Assembly: GCF_900215205.1 (NCBI RefSeq)
Contig: NZ_OBDY01000035.1
Coordinates: 1-64,000 of the forward strand
DNA: 64,000 nucleotides
Source: Paractinoplanes atraurantiacus
GTDB lineage: Bacteria > Actinomycetota > Actinomycetes > Mycobacteriales > Micromonosporaceae
Reading direction: 5' to 3'
The first letter of the stretch is position 1, and each line of letters opens with the position of its first letter. Positions 18,616-26,934 of the stretch are shown one piece after another. The notes below the pieces were generated by a model. That model did no database searches, had not been told where the DNA came from, and saw nothing but the letters and a program-made list of their open reading frames with translations. Both the position numbers and the translations under genes were made by a program.

Positions 18616-19281
18616 TCACCTGTCGTCGCCGCGCCCGCTGAAGATGGTCAGGAAGAACAGGAACACGTTGAGGATGTCGAGGAAGATCGACGCGGCCAGC
18701 AGGGGCGCCGAGTCGATGTCCGTGTTGCGGCGCAGCCGCTGGAAGTCGACAAGCGTGAGCGCGGCGAAGATGACCAGGCCGAGGATCGAGTAGATCAGCG
18801 CGCCGTTCGGGATGTTCACGAAGATCAGCACGATGCTGAAGGCGATCAGGGCCAGCAGCGCCCAGAACGCGAACCGGGCGACCTGGCTCAGGTCACGCCG
18901 CGTCGCGTAACCGGCCGAGCCGAACCCGGCGATGAACAGCGCCGTCGCGCCGCCGGCCTGCCACAGCGCCTGCGGGTCCTGGCTGGCGTAGAAGGCCAGC
19001 GTCGGCGCCACCGCGAGCCCGATGAACAGCCCGAACAGGGCCAGCAGCCCGACCGTCCACTCGCGGGAGCGGCGGGCGGTGAACTGCATGCCGATCAGAG
19101 CACCGAACGACAGGATGTACGAGATGATGGCGGCTCCGCCGCCCAGGTCACGCCCCAGATAGGCGCCCAGGGCGAACAGAGCCGCCGTTGCCGCCACGAA
19201 GCCCATCGTGCGGGCGAACAGTGCGTGGCTCTGGTCCCGGGTAGCGACTCCCGCCGGCCCGTAGGCGATCGAGTCATTCAT
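18616..19281 (-). CDS. Bax inhibitor-1/YccA family membrane protein
   Basis: This 221-residue integral membrane protein has seven predicted helices. The ending SAPLLAASIFLDILNVFLFFL is characteristic of BI-1 (UPF0005) proteins, as are the aspartates in the last helices. Bacterial homologues form pH-sensitive calcium leak channels or interact with the FtsH protease system; the exact role here is unknown. An AAGAAGG precedes the ATG at 19281. It lies between the liv operon and the dioxygenase-like gene with modest gaps and appears to be a single gene. Confidence 0.88.
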   Translation of the reverse strand: MNDSIAYGPAGVATRDQSHALFARTMGFVAATAALFALGAYLGRDLGGGAAIISYILSFGALIGMQFTARRSREWTVGLLALFGLFIGLAVAPTLAFYASQDPQALWQAGGATALFIAGFGSAGYATRRDLSQVARFAFWALLALIAFSIVLIFVNIPNGALIYSILGLVIFAALTLVDFQRLRRNTDIDSAPLLAASIFLDILNVFLFFLTIFSGRGDDR

Positions 19282-19354
19282 GACTGCACCTTCTTCCTTC
19301 GACCAGAACCACGTACCCGCGCGCCTCGTGTTCAGGGTTCGGACGAGAGTGCGG

Positions 19355-20197
19355 TCACACAGTGGCGCCGCCCACTGGCGGTGGCGGCGGGCCCTCGCCG
19401 GGCTCTTCCACGTTGGCGGGGTCGACGGTGATGGTCAGGCGGGCCACATAACCGCAATCGACGTCGCCGGTCACCGTGGCCATCTCGCGGGCGGCCAGGT
19501 CGTCACGGAAGACCATGTCGGTGGCCAGGCTGATCCGCTCCATGTTGGCGACGCTCTGCTCGTAGCCGGCCGCGGTCGCGTACACCGCGTCGGCCACCTG
19601 TTCGGGGAAGGCGATCTGCGACGTCTTGCGAATCGGCCCGGCCCCGCCGGTGGCGTCGGTCAGCGTCGAGTAGACCTCGAAGTGGATGTGCGGCCAGCGC
19701 CCCTGATAGCAGGCCGGGAAGATGCTGGTGAAGGTGACGCGTCCCGAGCGGTCGGTCACCTGGATGCCGCGCAGGTAGTTCTCCTCGGTCGCGCCGCTGG
19801 AGTACAGCGAGTAGCGGCCCTCGCGGTCGCAGTGCCAGGCGTAGACGGCCGCCCCCACGAGAGGCTTGCAGGTCAGGTCCTGCACGACGAGCGAGAAGGT
19901 GAGCGGCACACCACCGGCCACCCCCGTGGCCCCGCCGAACGAGGACCGGATGTCGCGGCGGACGACACCATTGATCGTACGGACGTCCGGCCCGTTGGAT
20001 CCGTCGGCCGGGAACGGGCCCGCGGTCTCGGACTCGACCTCCTCGAGGCAGGCCTCGGCGGCCGCCGCTTCGGCCCCGCCGGGCCACAGGCCGGTGAGCG
20101 CGAGCGCCCCGGTGCCGCCGGCGACAGCAAGCAGCCGCCGGCGGTCGAACGTGAACCCTTTGTCGTGCACAGCCCGTACGTAGGCTTCGTTCTCCAT
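19355..20197 (-). CDS. Exported intradiol dioxygenase-like protein
   Basis: This 280-residue protein begins with a basic stretch DRRRLLAVAGG and a hydrophobic core, suggesting a Tat-type or Sec signal (about residues 18–48). The rest matches the protocatechuate/catechol 1,2-dioxygenase β-fold: AWHCDREG near 118, ENYLRGIQVTDRSGRVTF near 138, and YQGRWPHIHFEVY near 165. The two tyrosines and the HxH pair are the expected Fe(III) ligands. Exported proteins of this family in actinobacteria are often annotated as intradiol ring-cleavage dioxygenases, but the substrate is rarely known. It ends in a proline-rich tail. A GGAGGAAG precedes ATG 20197. No aromatic catabolism genes are nearby. Confidence 0.8.
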   Translation of the reverse strand: MENEAYVRAVHDKGFTFDRRRLLAVAGGTGALALTGLWPGGAEAAAAEACLEEVESETAGPFPADGSNGPDVRTINGVVRRDIRSSFGGATGVAGGVPLTFSLVVQDLTCKPLVGAAVYAWHCDREGRYSLYSSGATEENYLRGIQVTDRSGRVTFTSIFPACYQGRWPHIHFEVYSTLTDATGGAGPIRKTSQIAFPEQVADAVYATAAGYEQSVANMERISLATDMVFRDDLAAREMATVTGDVDCGYVARLTITVDPANVEEPGEGPPPPPVGGATV

Positions 20198-20319
20198 GAG
20201 CTTCCTCCCTGATGGACGGAAGCCCGGAGCCTGACATCGAAGCCTATGAATGGCCTGTGATTGTTCTAAATCGCTTCATACCGGAAGGGTCATAACCCGC
20301 CTTCACCCGGCGAAGCGCG

Positions 20320-20742
20320 CTAGAACGTAGTGATATTGGTGGTATCGATATGAATCAGGTTCGCGCGTACGTTCGGGTGATCGACCTGAAGCCAGCGACC
20401 CTTCAAGTTCGACCAGGTCCAGCCCCGCGTCTGATATCCCGACCGCGGCAGTGGGCCCACGCCCCATTCGGCGACCTCGGGATACGCACCCGAGCTGATG
20501 TTCACAACCAGGGCCAGGTGATCGACGGCTCCGTCGCCCTCCCAGTCGTAGGCGACGATGTCGCCCGGTTGAGCCTCCGGCACCGCATTGGCGGTGAAGT
20601 CCATCGGAATCGCCCGGGTGAGCGGGTAACGACTGGTCAGGTAGTCCAGCAGCGGCTGAGCTGCCGTCGCCGATACGGTGCCGGGCCGCTTCCGGATTTG
20701 CCCGTGCTCCCCCTCGGCCGTCCACCCGGGATCGGACTGCAT
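20320..20742 (-). pseudogene. N-terminally truncated amidase-domain protein (Amidase_6-like)
   Basis: About 140 residues match the C-terminal half of the putative amidase domain found in secreted actinobacterial proteins: ALWAGGMQSDPGW, then AQPGDIVAYDWEGDGAVDHLALV and a conserved C-terminal W/H region. The N-terminal half should contain the catalytic DCTNFVSQ segment immediately before ALWAGG. It is absent; in its place are about 55 bases leading into the end of the neighbouring SnoaL-like gene. I therefore read it as a gene remnant with a breakpoint near 20760. ATG 20742 could still start a short protein, but without the catalytic cysteine region it would be inactive. Confidence 0.65.
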
Positions 20743-20798
20743 GCCTCCCGCCCACAACGCAGGACCCGGCGGGCGAGCAGGCCCGCCGGGTTCCGGAG

Positions 20799-21167
20799 TC
20801 AGACGCGCGGTGATACGTGGTAGTGGGCTATGCGCCAGCCCTCGGGGGTGTGCTGGGCCACGACGGTCAGGTTGAGCAGGGCGCGAATCTCGGGGCCGAC
20901 CGTGAAGTCGGCCTCGGCCCAGCCCAGGACGGCGTCGGCGCCCAGACGGCGGACCTGGAGCAGGCGGTACTCGACCTTCAGGCCGGCCGGCTGGCCGGCG
21001 TAGTAGCGCTCGATGCCGGGACGGCCGACCGTGTGGGGCTGAAGGCCCTGGAAAAGGGCGTCGTCGGTGAACAGGGACGCCACGCCCTCGGCGTCGTGGG
21101 CGGCGATCGCCTTGCGCCAATCGTCCAGCAGGGGGCGCAGAACCGCCTCGTCGAGGAAGTCGCTCAT
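20799..21167 (-). CDS. SnoaL-like/NTF2-fold protein
   Basis: This 122-residue protein of the nuclear transport factor 2-like superfamily (SgcJ/SnoaL type) has an N-terminal helix with WRKAIAAHDAEGVASLFTDDA, the strand FQGLQPHTVGRPGI, and a C-terminal β-sheet ending WRIAHYHVSPR. Such small cone-shaped proteins act as isomerases, hydrolases or ligand binders, so no specific reaction can be assigned. Its ATG shares one base with the SDR stop (TGATG). The pair is therefore translationally coupled and probably functionally linked. Confidence 0.8.
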   Translation of the reverse strand: MSDFLDEAVLRPLLDDWRKAIAAHDAEGVASLFTDDALFQGLQPHTVGRPGIERYYAGQPAGLKVEYRLLQVRRLGADAVLGWAEADFTVGPEIRALLNLTVVAQHTPEGWRIAHYHVSPRV

Positions 21168-21895
21168 CAGTGGCCCGCGCTCTGGCCGCCGTCGACGTGC
21201 AGGATCTCGCCGGTCACGAACGGCGCGTTCTCCAGGTAGAGGATGGCGTCGGTGATGTCGCTGATCGCGCCCATCCGGCCCACCGGGTGCAGGGCCGACA
21301 GGAACTCGTGCGTCTCGGCCGGGTGCATCGGCGTGGCGATGATGCCCGGGGAGACCGCGTTGAAGCGGATGCCGCTCTTGGCGTACTCAATGGCCAGGCT
21401 CTTGGTCGCCGAATTGAGGCCGCCCTTGGTGAGCGAGGCGAAGACCGAGGCGAGCGCGCTGACCGGGTGATCGGTGAGCGTGGTGGTGATGGTGACGACG
21501 TGACCGCCCTCGCCCCGCGCCAGCATGGCCTCGACCGCCTTCTGCGTGACCACGACGAAGCCGCGCAGGTTGATCGCGGTGACCGCGTCGAAGTCCTCGG
21601 CCGTGTACTCGGTGAACGGCTTGGCGATGAAGATGCCGGCGTTGTTGACGACCGTGTCGACGCGGCCGAACTCGCTCAGGGCGGTCTCGACGATGCGGGC
21701 GCCGACGGCCGGGTCGGCGATGTCGCCGGGCACGGTCAGGACGCCGGGATCGTTCGAGGACGCGATGGTGCGCGAGTTGGCGACGACGTTCCAGCCGAGC
21801 TTGCGGTACGCGGCGACGGTGGCGGCGCCGATACCCTGGGACGCTCCGGTGACGACAGCTACCTTGTTGGTTGTCAGCGCTTCGTTGTTTGTCAT
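21167..21895 (-). CDS. SDR-family protein lacking the catalytic Ser/Tyr
   Basis: This 242-residue short-chain dehydrogenase/reductase has an intact NAD(P)-binding TGASQGIG (about 17–24), a structural NNAG (near 88) and a C-terminal substrate-loop SPG. The active site is atypical. The serine position reads ITTTL, and the YxxxK motif reads as ASLTK, so the lysine is kept but the tyrosine position is alanine. It may be a non-catalytic member or use different chemistry. ATG 21895 is the natural start. The gene is divergent from a LysR regulator that starts 73 bases away and is the likely controller. It is followed by a coupled SnoaL-like gene. Confidence 0.85.
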   Translation of the reverse strand: MTNNEALTTNKVAVVTGASQGIGAATVAAYRKLGWNVVANSRTIASSNDPGVLTVPGDIADPAVGARIVETALSEFGRVDTVVNNAGIFIAKPFTEYTAEDFDAVTAINLRGFVVVTQKAVEAMLARGEGGHVVTITTTLTDHPVSALASVFASLTKGGLNSATKSLAIEYAKSGIRFNAVSPGIIATPMHPAETHEFLSALHPVGRMGAISDITDAILYLENAPFVTGEILHVDGGQSAGH

Positions 21896-21967
21896 GACCA
21901 GAGAGTGCGTCGGGTTCGGTTCGCGCGGCACGACTGCTTTCCTCCCTCGTGAGAGGCTGCCCCTACC

Positions 21968-22882
21968 ATGGAGCTCCGCCAGCTGCGCTACTTCGTCGCG
22001 GTCGCCGAGGAACTCAGCTACGCCCGCGCCGCCGAGCGCCTGCGCATCGCCGGGCCGTCCCTGTCGCAGCAGATCAAGGCGCTCGAGCGTGACCTCGGCA
22101 CGCAGCTGTTCGACCGGGACCGCCGCACGGTGCGCCTCACCGCGGCCGGGCAGGCGCTGCTCCCCCGGACCAAGGCGCTGCTCGATCACGCCGACGACCT
22201 CCGGCGTACGGCCAAAGGCCTTTCCTTGAATCAGCCCGTACGCCTCGGCTACGTCAACTGGCGGCCGCCCGACCTGGAGCAGCGGGCCGCCGGCGTCGCC
22301 CAGCTGCTGGTCGACGCGTGGGTCCTGCCGTCGCACGCGCAGGCCGCCCGGGTCGTCGACGGCGGCCTCGACCTGGCGATCTGCTGGGTGCCGACCAGCA
22401 CGATCACCGAAGACAAGCTGGAGGCGCGGCTGCTCGGCTCCGACCGGCTCTACGCGCTGAGCACCGGCACCGACGGCGAACCGGTCCGCGCCGCCGACAC
22501 CGTCGTGCTGATCGACGCCGACGAGACCAGCTGGTCGTCGTGGAACCGCTGGGCGCTGGCCATGGCCGAGGAGACCGGCGCCCGGGTCGAATACGTGCCC
22601 GAGGGCGGCGTCACCGGGGCCGCGTTCTTCGACCACGTACGCCGTCTCCGGCGCCCGGTGGTCAACAACCCGAAGAGCCAGACCGCGCCGGTGCCGCCCG
22701 ACCTGGTGGCCCGGCCCATCCGGCAGCCGGCGCCGTACTGGACGTGGTCACTCGTCTCCCGCATCGACGAGCCGCGGGCCGTGGTGAAGGCGGTCGTGGA
22801 GGCGCTGACCCGGTCGGTCGACCGGACCTGCCTCGACGACCCCAACGCGTGGCTGTCGCCGGAGGACCCGCACCGGCCCTAG
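21968..22882 (+). CDS. LysR-family transcriptional regulator
   Basis: This 304-residue LysR regulator has an N-terminal winged helix-turn-helix (ELRQLRYFVAVAEELSYARA to LSQQIKALE, residues 2–40) and a C-terminal effector-binding domain. The divergent placement opposite the SDR/SnoaL pair is the standard LysR layout, so it probably regulates them and itself from the 72-base gap. I found no clear T-N11-A dyad there. Its stop TAG overlaps the stop of the convergent MEDS–HATPase gene within one CTAG. Confidence 0.9.
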   Translation: MELRQLRYFVAVAEELSYARAAERLRIAGPSLSQQIKALERDLGTQLFDRDRRTVRLTAAGQALLPRTKALLDHADDLRRTAKGLSLNQPVRLGYVNWRPPDLEQRAAGVAQLLVDAWVLPSHAQAARVVDGGLDLAICWVPTSTITEDKLEARLLGSDRLYALSTGTDGEPVRAADTVVLIDADETSWSSWNRWALAMAEETGARVEYVPEGGVTGAAFFDHVRRLRRPVVNNPKSQTAPVPPDLVARPIRQPAPYWTWSLVSRIDEPRAVVKAVVEALTRSVDRTCLDDPNAWLSPEDPHRP

Positions 22883-23829
22883 TTCCCGGTCGTCAGCCTG
22901 ATGGTGAAGCCGCCGGCGTCGCGGTACATGGCGACGTGGTCGCAGGACTGGTGGGCGATCCACAACCCCAGCCCGCCGGCCAGGCCGTCGCCGGTCGGCA
23001 GCAGGCCGGCGAACGGGTCCTTCGGGCCGGGGCCGCCGTCGGTGACGGTGACGACGATGCGGTCGGCGGAGCTCCACAGGCGCAGCCGCACCGGGGCGCG
23101 GCCGTGCCGGTAGGCGTTCGCCACCGCCTCACTGACCGCCACGATCAGGTCGTCCACGTCGTCCGGGGCCAGGCGGCCGCCGTCGGCGTCACGCACGGCC
23201 TGCCGGGCGTCACCCAGGGTGGGCTCGGCGATGTCGGCGCGCGGCGCTGCACGCTGCAGCGGGTCGGGCACAGGAAGACGGCGGTCGCTGAGGAAGGTCA
23301 CCGGATCGACGTAGGTCTCGTTCGGCACGTGAGTGCCGTCGGGGCGCGCGGTGCGCGGATGTGTGCGCAGCACGTCCTCGTACACCTGCGCGGGCGCGGT
23401 GCGCATGTCGTACGCGCACATGCTCCAGAGCGGGAACTCGTCGTACGCGTGGTTGATCGCCGACTCGTAGCGGGCCCACGAGTCCCAGACCGGCCCGAAC
23501 AGGTCGGCGGTCAGCTCGCCGATGATCCGGATCTGCGGCGCGCCGGCGGCCACGTGGCCGGCCAGCAATTTGCGGTACGCCCGGATGGCGCCGGCCGGGC
23601 GCGCGTACATCGCCCCGCCGGACATGAAGGTGATCGGCGCGTCGCCGGGCAGCGCCGCCCGCACCACCGAGGCGGCCCGCTCCCCCAGCGCCACGATCGT
23701 GGGCTCGCCGGCGGCGGCGCCGCCGAGCAGGAACGGCACGGCCACGGCAAGCAGATCGTCGTCGGACTCGTAACAGACGGCCTCGTGGTAGTAGCCGTGG
23801 TAGCCGGCCGCGGCCCCGGTCCTGGTCAT
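22879..23829 (-). CDS. MEDS-domain sensor with anti-sigma-type HATPase
   Basis: This 316-residue cytosolic signalling protein has an N-terminal MEDS domain (about 12–180; HEAVCYESDDDLLAVAVPFL at its start), a sensory domain known from DcmR-like regulators. The C-terminal HATPase_c_2 domain (about 200–310) carries the N-box SEAVANAYRHG and the G-boxes TDGGPGP and GLGLWIAHQ. The domain set suggests an RsbW-like serine kinase that could switch a sigma factor or antagonist. It is coupled by ATGA to the upstream MEDS–STAS gene, so the two are likely partners. The stop shares a CTAG with the convergent LysR gene. Confidence 0.83.
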   Translation of the reverse strand: MTRTGAAAGYHGYYHEAVCYESDDDLLAVAVPFLLGGAAAGEPTIVALGERAASVVRAALPGDAPITFMSGGAMYARPAGAIRAYRKLLAGHVAAGAPQIRIIGELTADLFGPVWDSWARYESAINHAYDEFPLWSMCAYDMRTAPAQVYEDVLRTHPRTARPDGTHVPNETYVDPVTFLSDRRLPVPDPLQRAAPRADIAEPTLGDARQAVRDADGGRLAPDDVDDLIVAVSEAVANAYRHGRAPVRLRLWSSADRIVVTVTDGGPGPKDPFAGLLPTGDGLAGGLGLWIAHQSCDHVAMYRDAGGFTIRLTTGN

Positions 23830-24611
23830 CGGGCCGCCTCCACCCGTACGTGCGTGAGTTCGAGCAGGCCGGCGAGGCGGGCCACCGCGCCGAGCCGGGT
23901 GCGCAGCACCGCGGTCGTCGACTGCGACTCCGCGTACCGCTGAAGGGTCAGAAGGGCCCGATGGTCGATGAATCGCAACCCGGAACCGTCGACCACGACC
24001 TCGTCGCCGGCCCGGTCGAGGTCGGTGCGCCGCAGCGCGGTCGCGAAAAGCTCACCGGCCGAAGTGTCGAGCTCGCCGTCGAGCACGGCCTCGGCGCTGG
24101 TCGCGCCCGGGTGCAGCTGGAAGGTCACGCCGGCCGCGTGACTCGACTCGTGCAGGCAGGCCAGCTCGGCCACGGCGTGTTCGCCCAGCTCTCCGCGGTC
24201 GTAGGCGCAGACGGCGCTCATCGGGTGGTGCCGCATGTAGCGGCCGATCACATACTCGTACCGGGCGAAGGCGTCGCGCTGCTCGTCGGTTCGCACCAGC
24301 GGCGTGACGTCGGCGACCACCCGGAAACCGGTGAAGCCGGCCGCGAGGGCGTCCTCGGTCGCGGCCGCGTAGGCGGCCACCTGGCCGGCCGGGTCGACGA
24401 CCTGGTCGCCGGCGTAGGCCTCGGCGAACCGGATGACGCGGACGGCGTCACCGCCCGGCAGCGGTGTCACCTCGGAGTTGTGGCTGGGGACATACCAGAC
24501 CCGCTCCCCGGCCGCGAGGCCCGCGTCGACACATCTGCGGGCGTACGCGTCGAAGAGACCTTGATCCTCATATGACCAGCACTCGTGCCCGGCCCTGGTG
24601 GCCGGACTCAT
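23826..24611 (-). CDS. MEDS-domain sensor with STAS-like output
   Basis: This protein of about 261 residues has an N-terminal MEDS domain (HECWSYEDQGLFDAYARRCV to about residue 170). Its C-terminal STAS-like domain contains GELDTSAGELFATALRR and VVVDGSGLRFIDHRALLTL, the usual SpoIIAA/RsbV strand-helix with a serine near the phosphorylation position. It would serve as an anti-sigma factor antagonist to the HATPase protein encoded next, with which it overlaps by four bases. ATG 24611 is chosen; the frame continues to 24698. It is divergent from the hydrolase gene, with the promoters in 24612–24741. Confidence 0.8.
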   Translation of the reverse strand: MSPATRAGHECWSYEDQGLFDAYARRCVDAGLAAGERVWYVPSHNSEVTPLPGGDAVRVIRFAEAYAGDQVVDPAGQVAAYAAATEDALAAGFTGFRVVADVTPLVRTDEQRDAFARYEYVIGRYMRHHPMSAVCAYDRGELGEHAVAELACLHESSHAAGVTFQLHPGATSAEAVLDGELDTSAGELFATALRRTDLDRAGDEVVVDGSGLRFIDHRALLTLQRYAESQSTTAVLRTRLGAVARLAGLLELTHVRVEAAR

Positions 24612-24741
24612 GCGCCGGACGCCATGGCACTCATCACCACGCAACAGTAGCCACCCGAGCTGCCGGCCGCGACGGCTGGAGTCCCGCTGACGGTGCATGC
24701 GGCCTTCTTGCCCCGGCGAGTGGACCTTGTAACGTGGCGGC

Positions 24742-25575
24742 GTGTCGGCTACCTGGCAGATGAGAGGCGTCGCGCTGTTCGTGCGGCTGGCCTATGCGCG
24801 CCGCTTCAGCAGCACGGCGGCCGGGGAGCGCACGCTCGCCCGCCCGAAGGGCCCGTCGGCGCCGCCGTTCCTCACCACCATGTCGGAAATAAACGGATTC
24901 CCGGTCCATGTCGTCGGCGAACCGTCGTCACGTCCCCCGGTGATCTACCTGCACGGCGGGGCCTACACGAACGAGATCGTGAAACAGCAGTGGGCGCTGG
25001 TCAAGGACATGGCCGAGCAGACGGGCTGCGAGGTGCACGTGCCGATCTACGGGCTGGCGCCGAGGCATCACGGCCTCGAGGCACTCGACTTCGTGACCGC
25101 CGTGATCCGTTCCCTGGGACGCCCCTGCTACCTGGTGGGCGACTCGTCCGGCGGCGGGCTGGCCCTGCTGGCGGCACAAGCGGTCCCGGCCTCGGTGGCG
25201 GGACTGACGATGATCGCGCCCTGGCTCGACCTGACGATGTCCAACCCGGAGGTCGACGCCCTGGAGCCGCACGACCCGTGGCTGGCCCGGGCGGGGTTGC
25301 GCCCCATCGCGGCGGCCTGGGCGGGCGAGCTGGCGCTGGACGATCCTCGGGTGAGCCCGCTCTACGGCGATCTGTCGCAGCTGCCACCGGCCCAGATCCT
25401 GGTCGGCACCCGCGACATCACGATGCCCGACTGCCGCCTGCTGCGCGACCGCGTGCCCGGCCTGACCTACCACGAGCAGGAGGGGGCGATTCACGCTTAT
25501 CCCCTGCTTCCCGTCCCGGAGGCGGCCGCCGGGCGACGAGCGATCTACGAGCACATCCGCTCGACCTTTTCCTGA
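24742..25575 (+). CDS. HSL-type alpha/beta hydrolase (esterase)
   Basis: This 277-residue cytosolic hydrolase of the hormone-sensitive-lipase family has the oxyanion motif HGGAY at about 71–75 and the nucleophile elbow GDSSGGG near 134. The acid is in GTRDITMPD (about 222) and the histidine in AIHAYP (about 253). It should hydrolyse short acyl esters. The start is GTG 24742. It is transcribed alone, and the next gene begins 64 bases later behind its own SOS-like box. Confidence 0.9.
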   Translation: MSATWQMRGVALFVRLAYARRFSSTAAGERTLARPKGPSAPPFLTTMSEINGFPVHVVGEPSSRPPVIYLHGGAYTNEIVKQQWALVKDMAEQTGCEVHVPIYGLAPRHHGLEALDFVTAVIRSLGRPCYLVGDSSGGGLALLAAQAVPASVAGLTMIAPWLDLTMSNPEVDALEPHDPWLARAGLRPIAAAWAGELALDDPRVSPLYGDLSQLPPAQILVGTRDITMPDCRLLRDRVPGLTYHEQEGAIHAYPLLPVPEAAAGRRAIYEHIRSTFS

Positions 25576-25621
25576 TCCTTGTTCAGATGGTGGATAAGGA
25601 TCTCCGCGGCTGCCATTTTTG

Positions 25622-25637
25622 TCGTACGCATGTTCGA
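25622..25637 (+). promoter_or_regulatory. Probable LexA (SOS) box
   Basis: The 16 bases TCGTACGCATGTTCGA match the actinobacterial LexA consensus TCGAAC-N4-GTTCGA with one mismatch, in the left half-site. The box lies two bases before the likely ATG (25640) of the DUF222–HNH gene. Members of this family (the REP13E12 group) are known LexA targets in mycobacteria, which supports the assignment. The position implies a leaderless or very short-leader transcript, or a start at 25649. Confidence 0.6.
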
Positions 25638-25639
25638 AT

Positions 25640-26932
25640 ATGGCCCGCATGTTAGACGAGGTGCAGGACCTGCGACAGGACGCGGTGAAGCTCGCCGCGT
25701 CCTCACTGTGGCCGCTGCCCGACGACGAGATAACCGACATGCTGCGGATCGCCCACCACTGCTCACAGGCCCTTCAGGTCCTGCAAGCACGACTGGTGCA
25801 CCAGGCCGGCACTCGTGGTCTGCCGCGGGCTCAAGGGCATCGCAGCCTGGGCGGATGGCTGCGCCAGCTGCTGCAGATCGATCCGTATCCGGCGAAGCAG
25901 CTCACCGACCGGGCCGCTCTGCTGGCCGGTCAGCCCGAGCTGGAGCAAGCCGTCCTCGACGGGCGCATCGACCTGCGCCAGGCCGCCGTGATCGCCACGA
26001 CGGTCGCGGACATCCCGGACAGCCTCGCCGACTTCGACGACGTCGCCCTGGCCGACGCGGGGTTACTGGCCCGCAAGGCGCAGGACACGATGATCGAGAT
26101 GGCCGGCCGGCTGCCCGCCTGGCAGCTGCGCCAGGTCGGCGACCGGATTCTCGGCCACGTCGCGCCGGAACTGGCCGACCGCGCCGAGGAGGCGGCGCTG
26201 GCCCGCCAAGAGGCTCGCGCCCTTCGCCGCCGTGGCGTCACGCTGTCACTGCCGGCGAACGGGCTGGTCCGACTCTCCGGGCTGCTCGACGCCGAAAGCG
26301 CCGCCACCCTGCAAGCCGCCCTGCATCCGCTCTGCAAGCCGATCCCGGGTGACGAGCGGACGCCGGCTCAACGCCGAGCGGACGCCCTGGTCGACATCTG
26401 CCGGCTGGCCCTGCGCACGACCGAACTGCCGGAGGACGGCGGGGAACCACCGCAGGTGGCGGTGACCATCCCGTATCAGCCGCTCACCCAAGCCTTGGGC
26501 ACCGGCACTACTGACACGGGTCAGCGGCTGTCGGCCACCACAGCGCGGCGAATGGCGTGCGACGCCCGGCTCCTCCCGGTCGTCCTCGGCGGTGAAGGGC
26601 AGGTCCTGGACGTCGGGCGCACCCGGCGGATGGCCAGCGGGCCCCTGCGCCGCGCCCTGCACGTCCGCGACGGCGGGTGCGCTTTTCCGTCGTGCGACCG
26701 GCCGCCGCGATGGACCGACTGCCACCACATCGTCCACTGGAACGACGGAGGTCCGACATCGCTGAACAATCTGGTGCTGCTCTGCCGCCATCACCACCGC
26801 GTCATCCACCATCCGACCGCCGGATGGCAGATCGGCCTCGGTCCCGACGGTCTCCCCGACTTCATTCCGCCACCGACGATCGACCCTGAGCAGCGGCCCC
26901 GCCGCAACACGTTCCACTCACGGCCTCGATAG
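25640..26932 (+). CDS. DUF222 / HNH endonuclease (13E12-repeat family)
   Basis: This protein of about 430 residues has an N-terminal DUF222 region and a C-terminal HNH nuclease: CAFPSCDRPPRWTDCHH, then W, GG, T, and LVLLCRHHHRVIH. The zinc-type cysteines and histidines are all present (about 340–390). These DUF222–HNH proteins are abundant in actinobacteria, are linked to DNA damage and mobile elements, and are poorly understood. ATG 25640 lies just after the SOS-like box; ATG 25649 and an upstream ATG 25619 are alternatives. The gene converges with the DUF6582 gene, and both stop codons fall in the palindrome AGGGCTAGCCCT (26931–26942). Confidence 0.88.
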   Translation: MARMLDEVQDLRQDAVKLAASSLWPLPDDEITDMLRIAHHCSQALQVLQARLVHQAGTRGLPRAQGHRSLGGWLRQLLQIDPYPAKQLTDRAALLAGQPELEQAVLDGRIDLRQAAVIATTVADIPDSLADFDDVALADAGLLARKAQDTMIEMAGRLPAWQLRQVGDRILGHVAPELADRAEEAALARQEARALRRRGVTLSLPANGLVRLSGLLDAESAATLQAALHPLCKPIPGDERTPAQRRADALVDICRLALRTTELPEDGGEPPQVAVTIPYQPLTQALGTGTTDTGQRLSATTARRMACDARLLPVVLGGEGQVLDVGRTRRMASGPLRRALHVRDGGCAFPSCDRPPRWTDCHHIVHWNDGGPTSLNNLVLLCRHHHRVIHHPTAGWQIGLGPDGLPDFIPPPTIDPEQRPRRNTFHSRPR

Positions 26933-26934
26933 GG

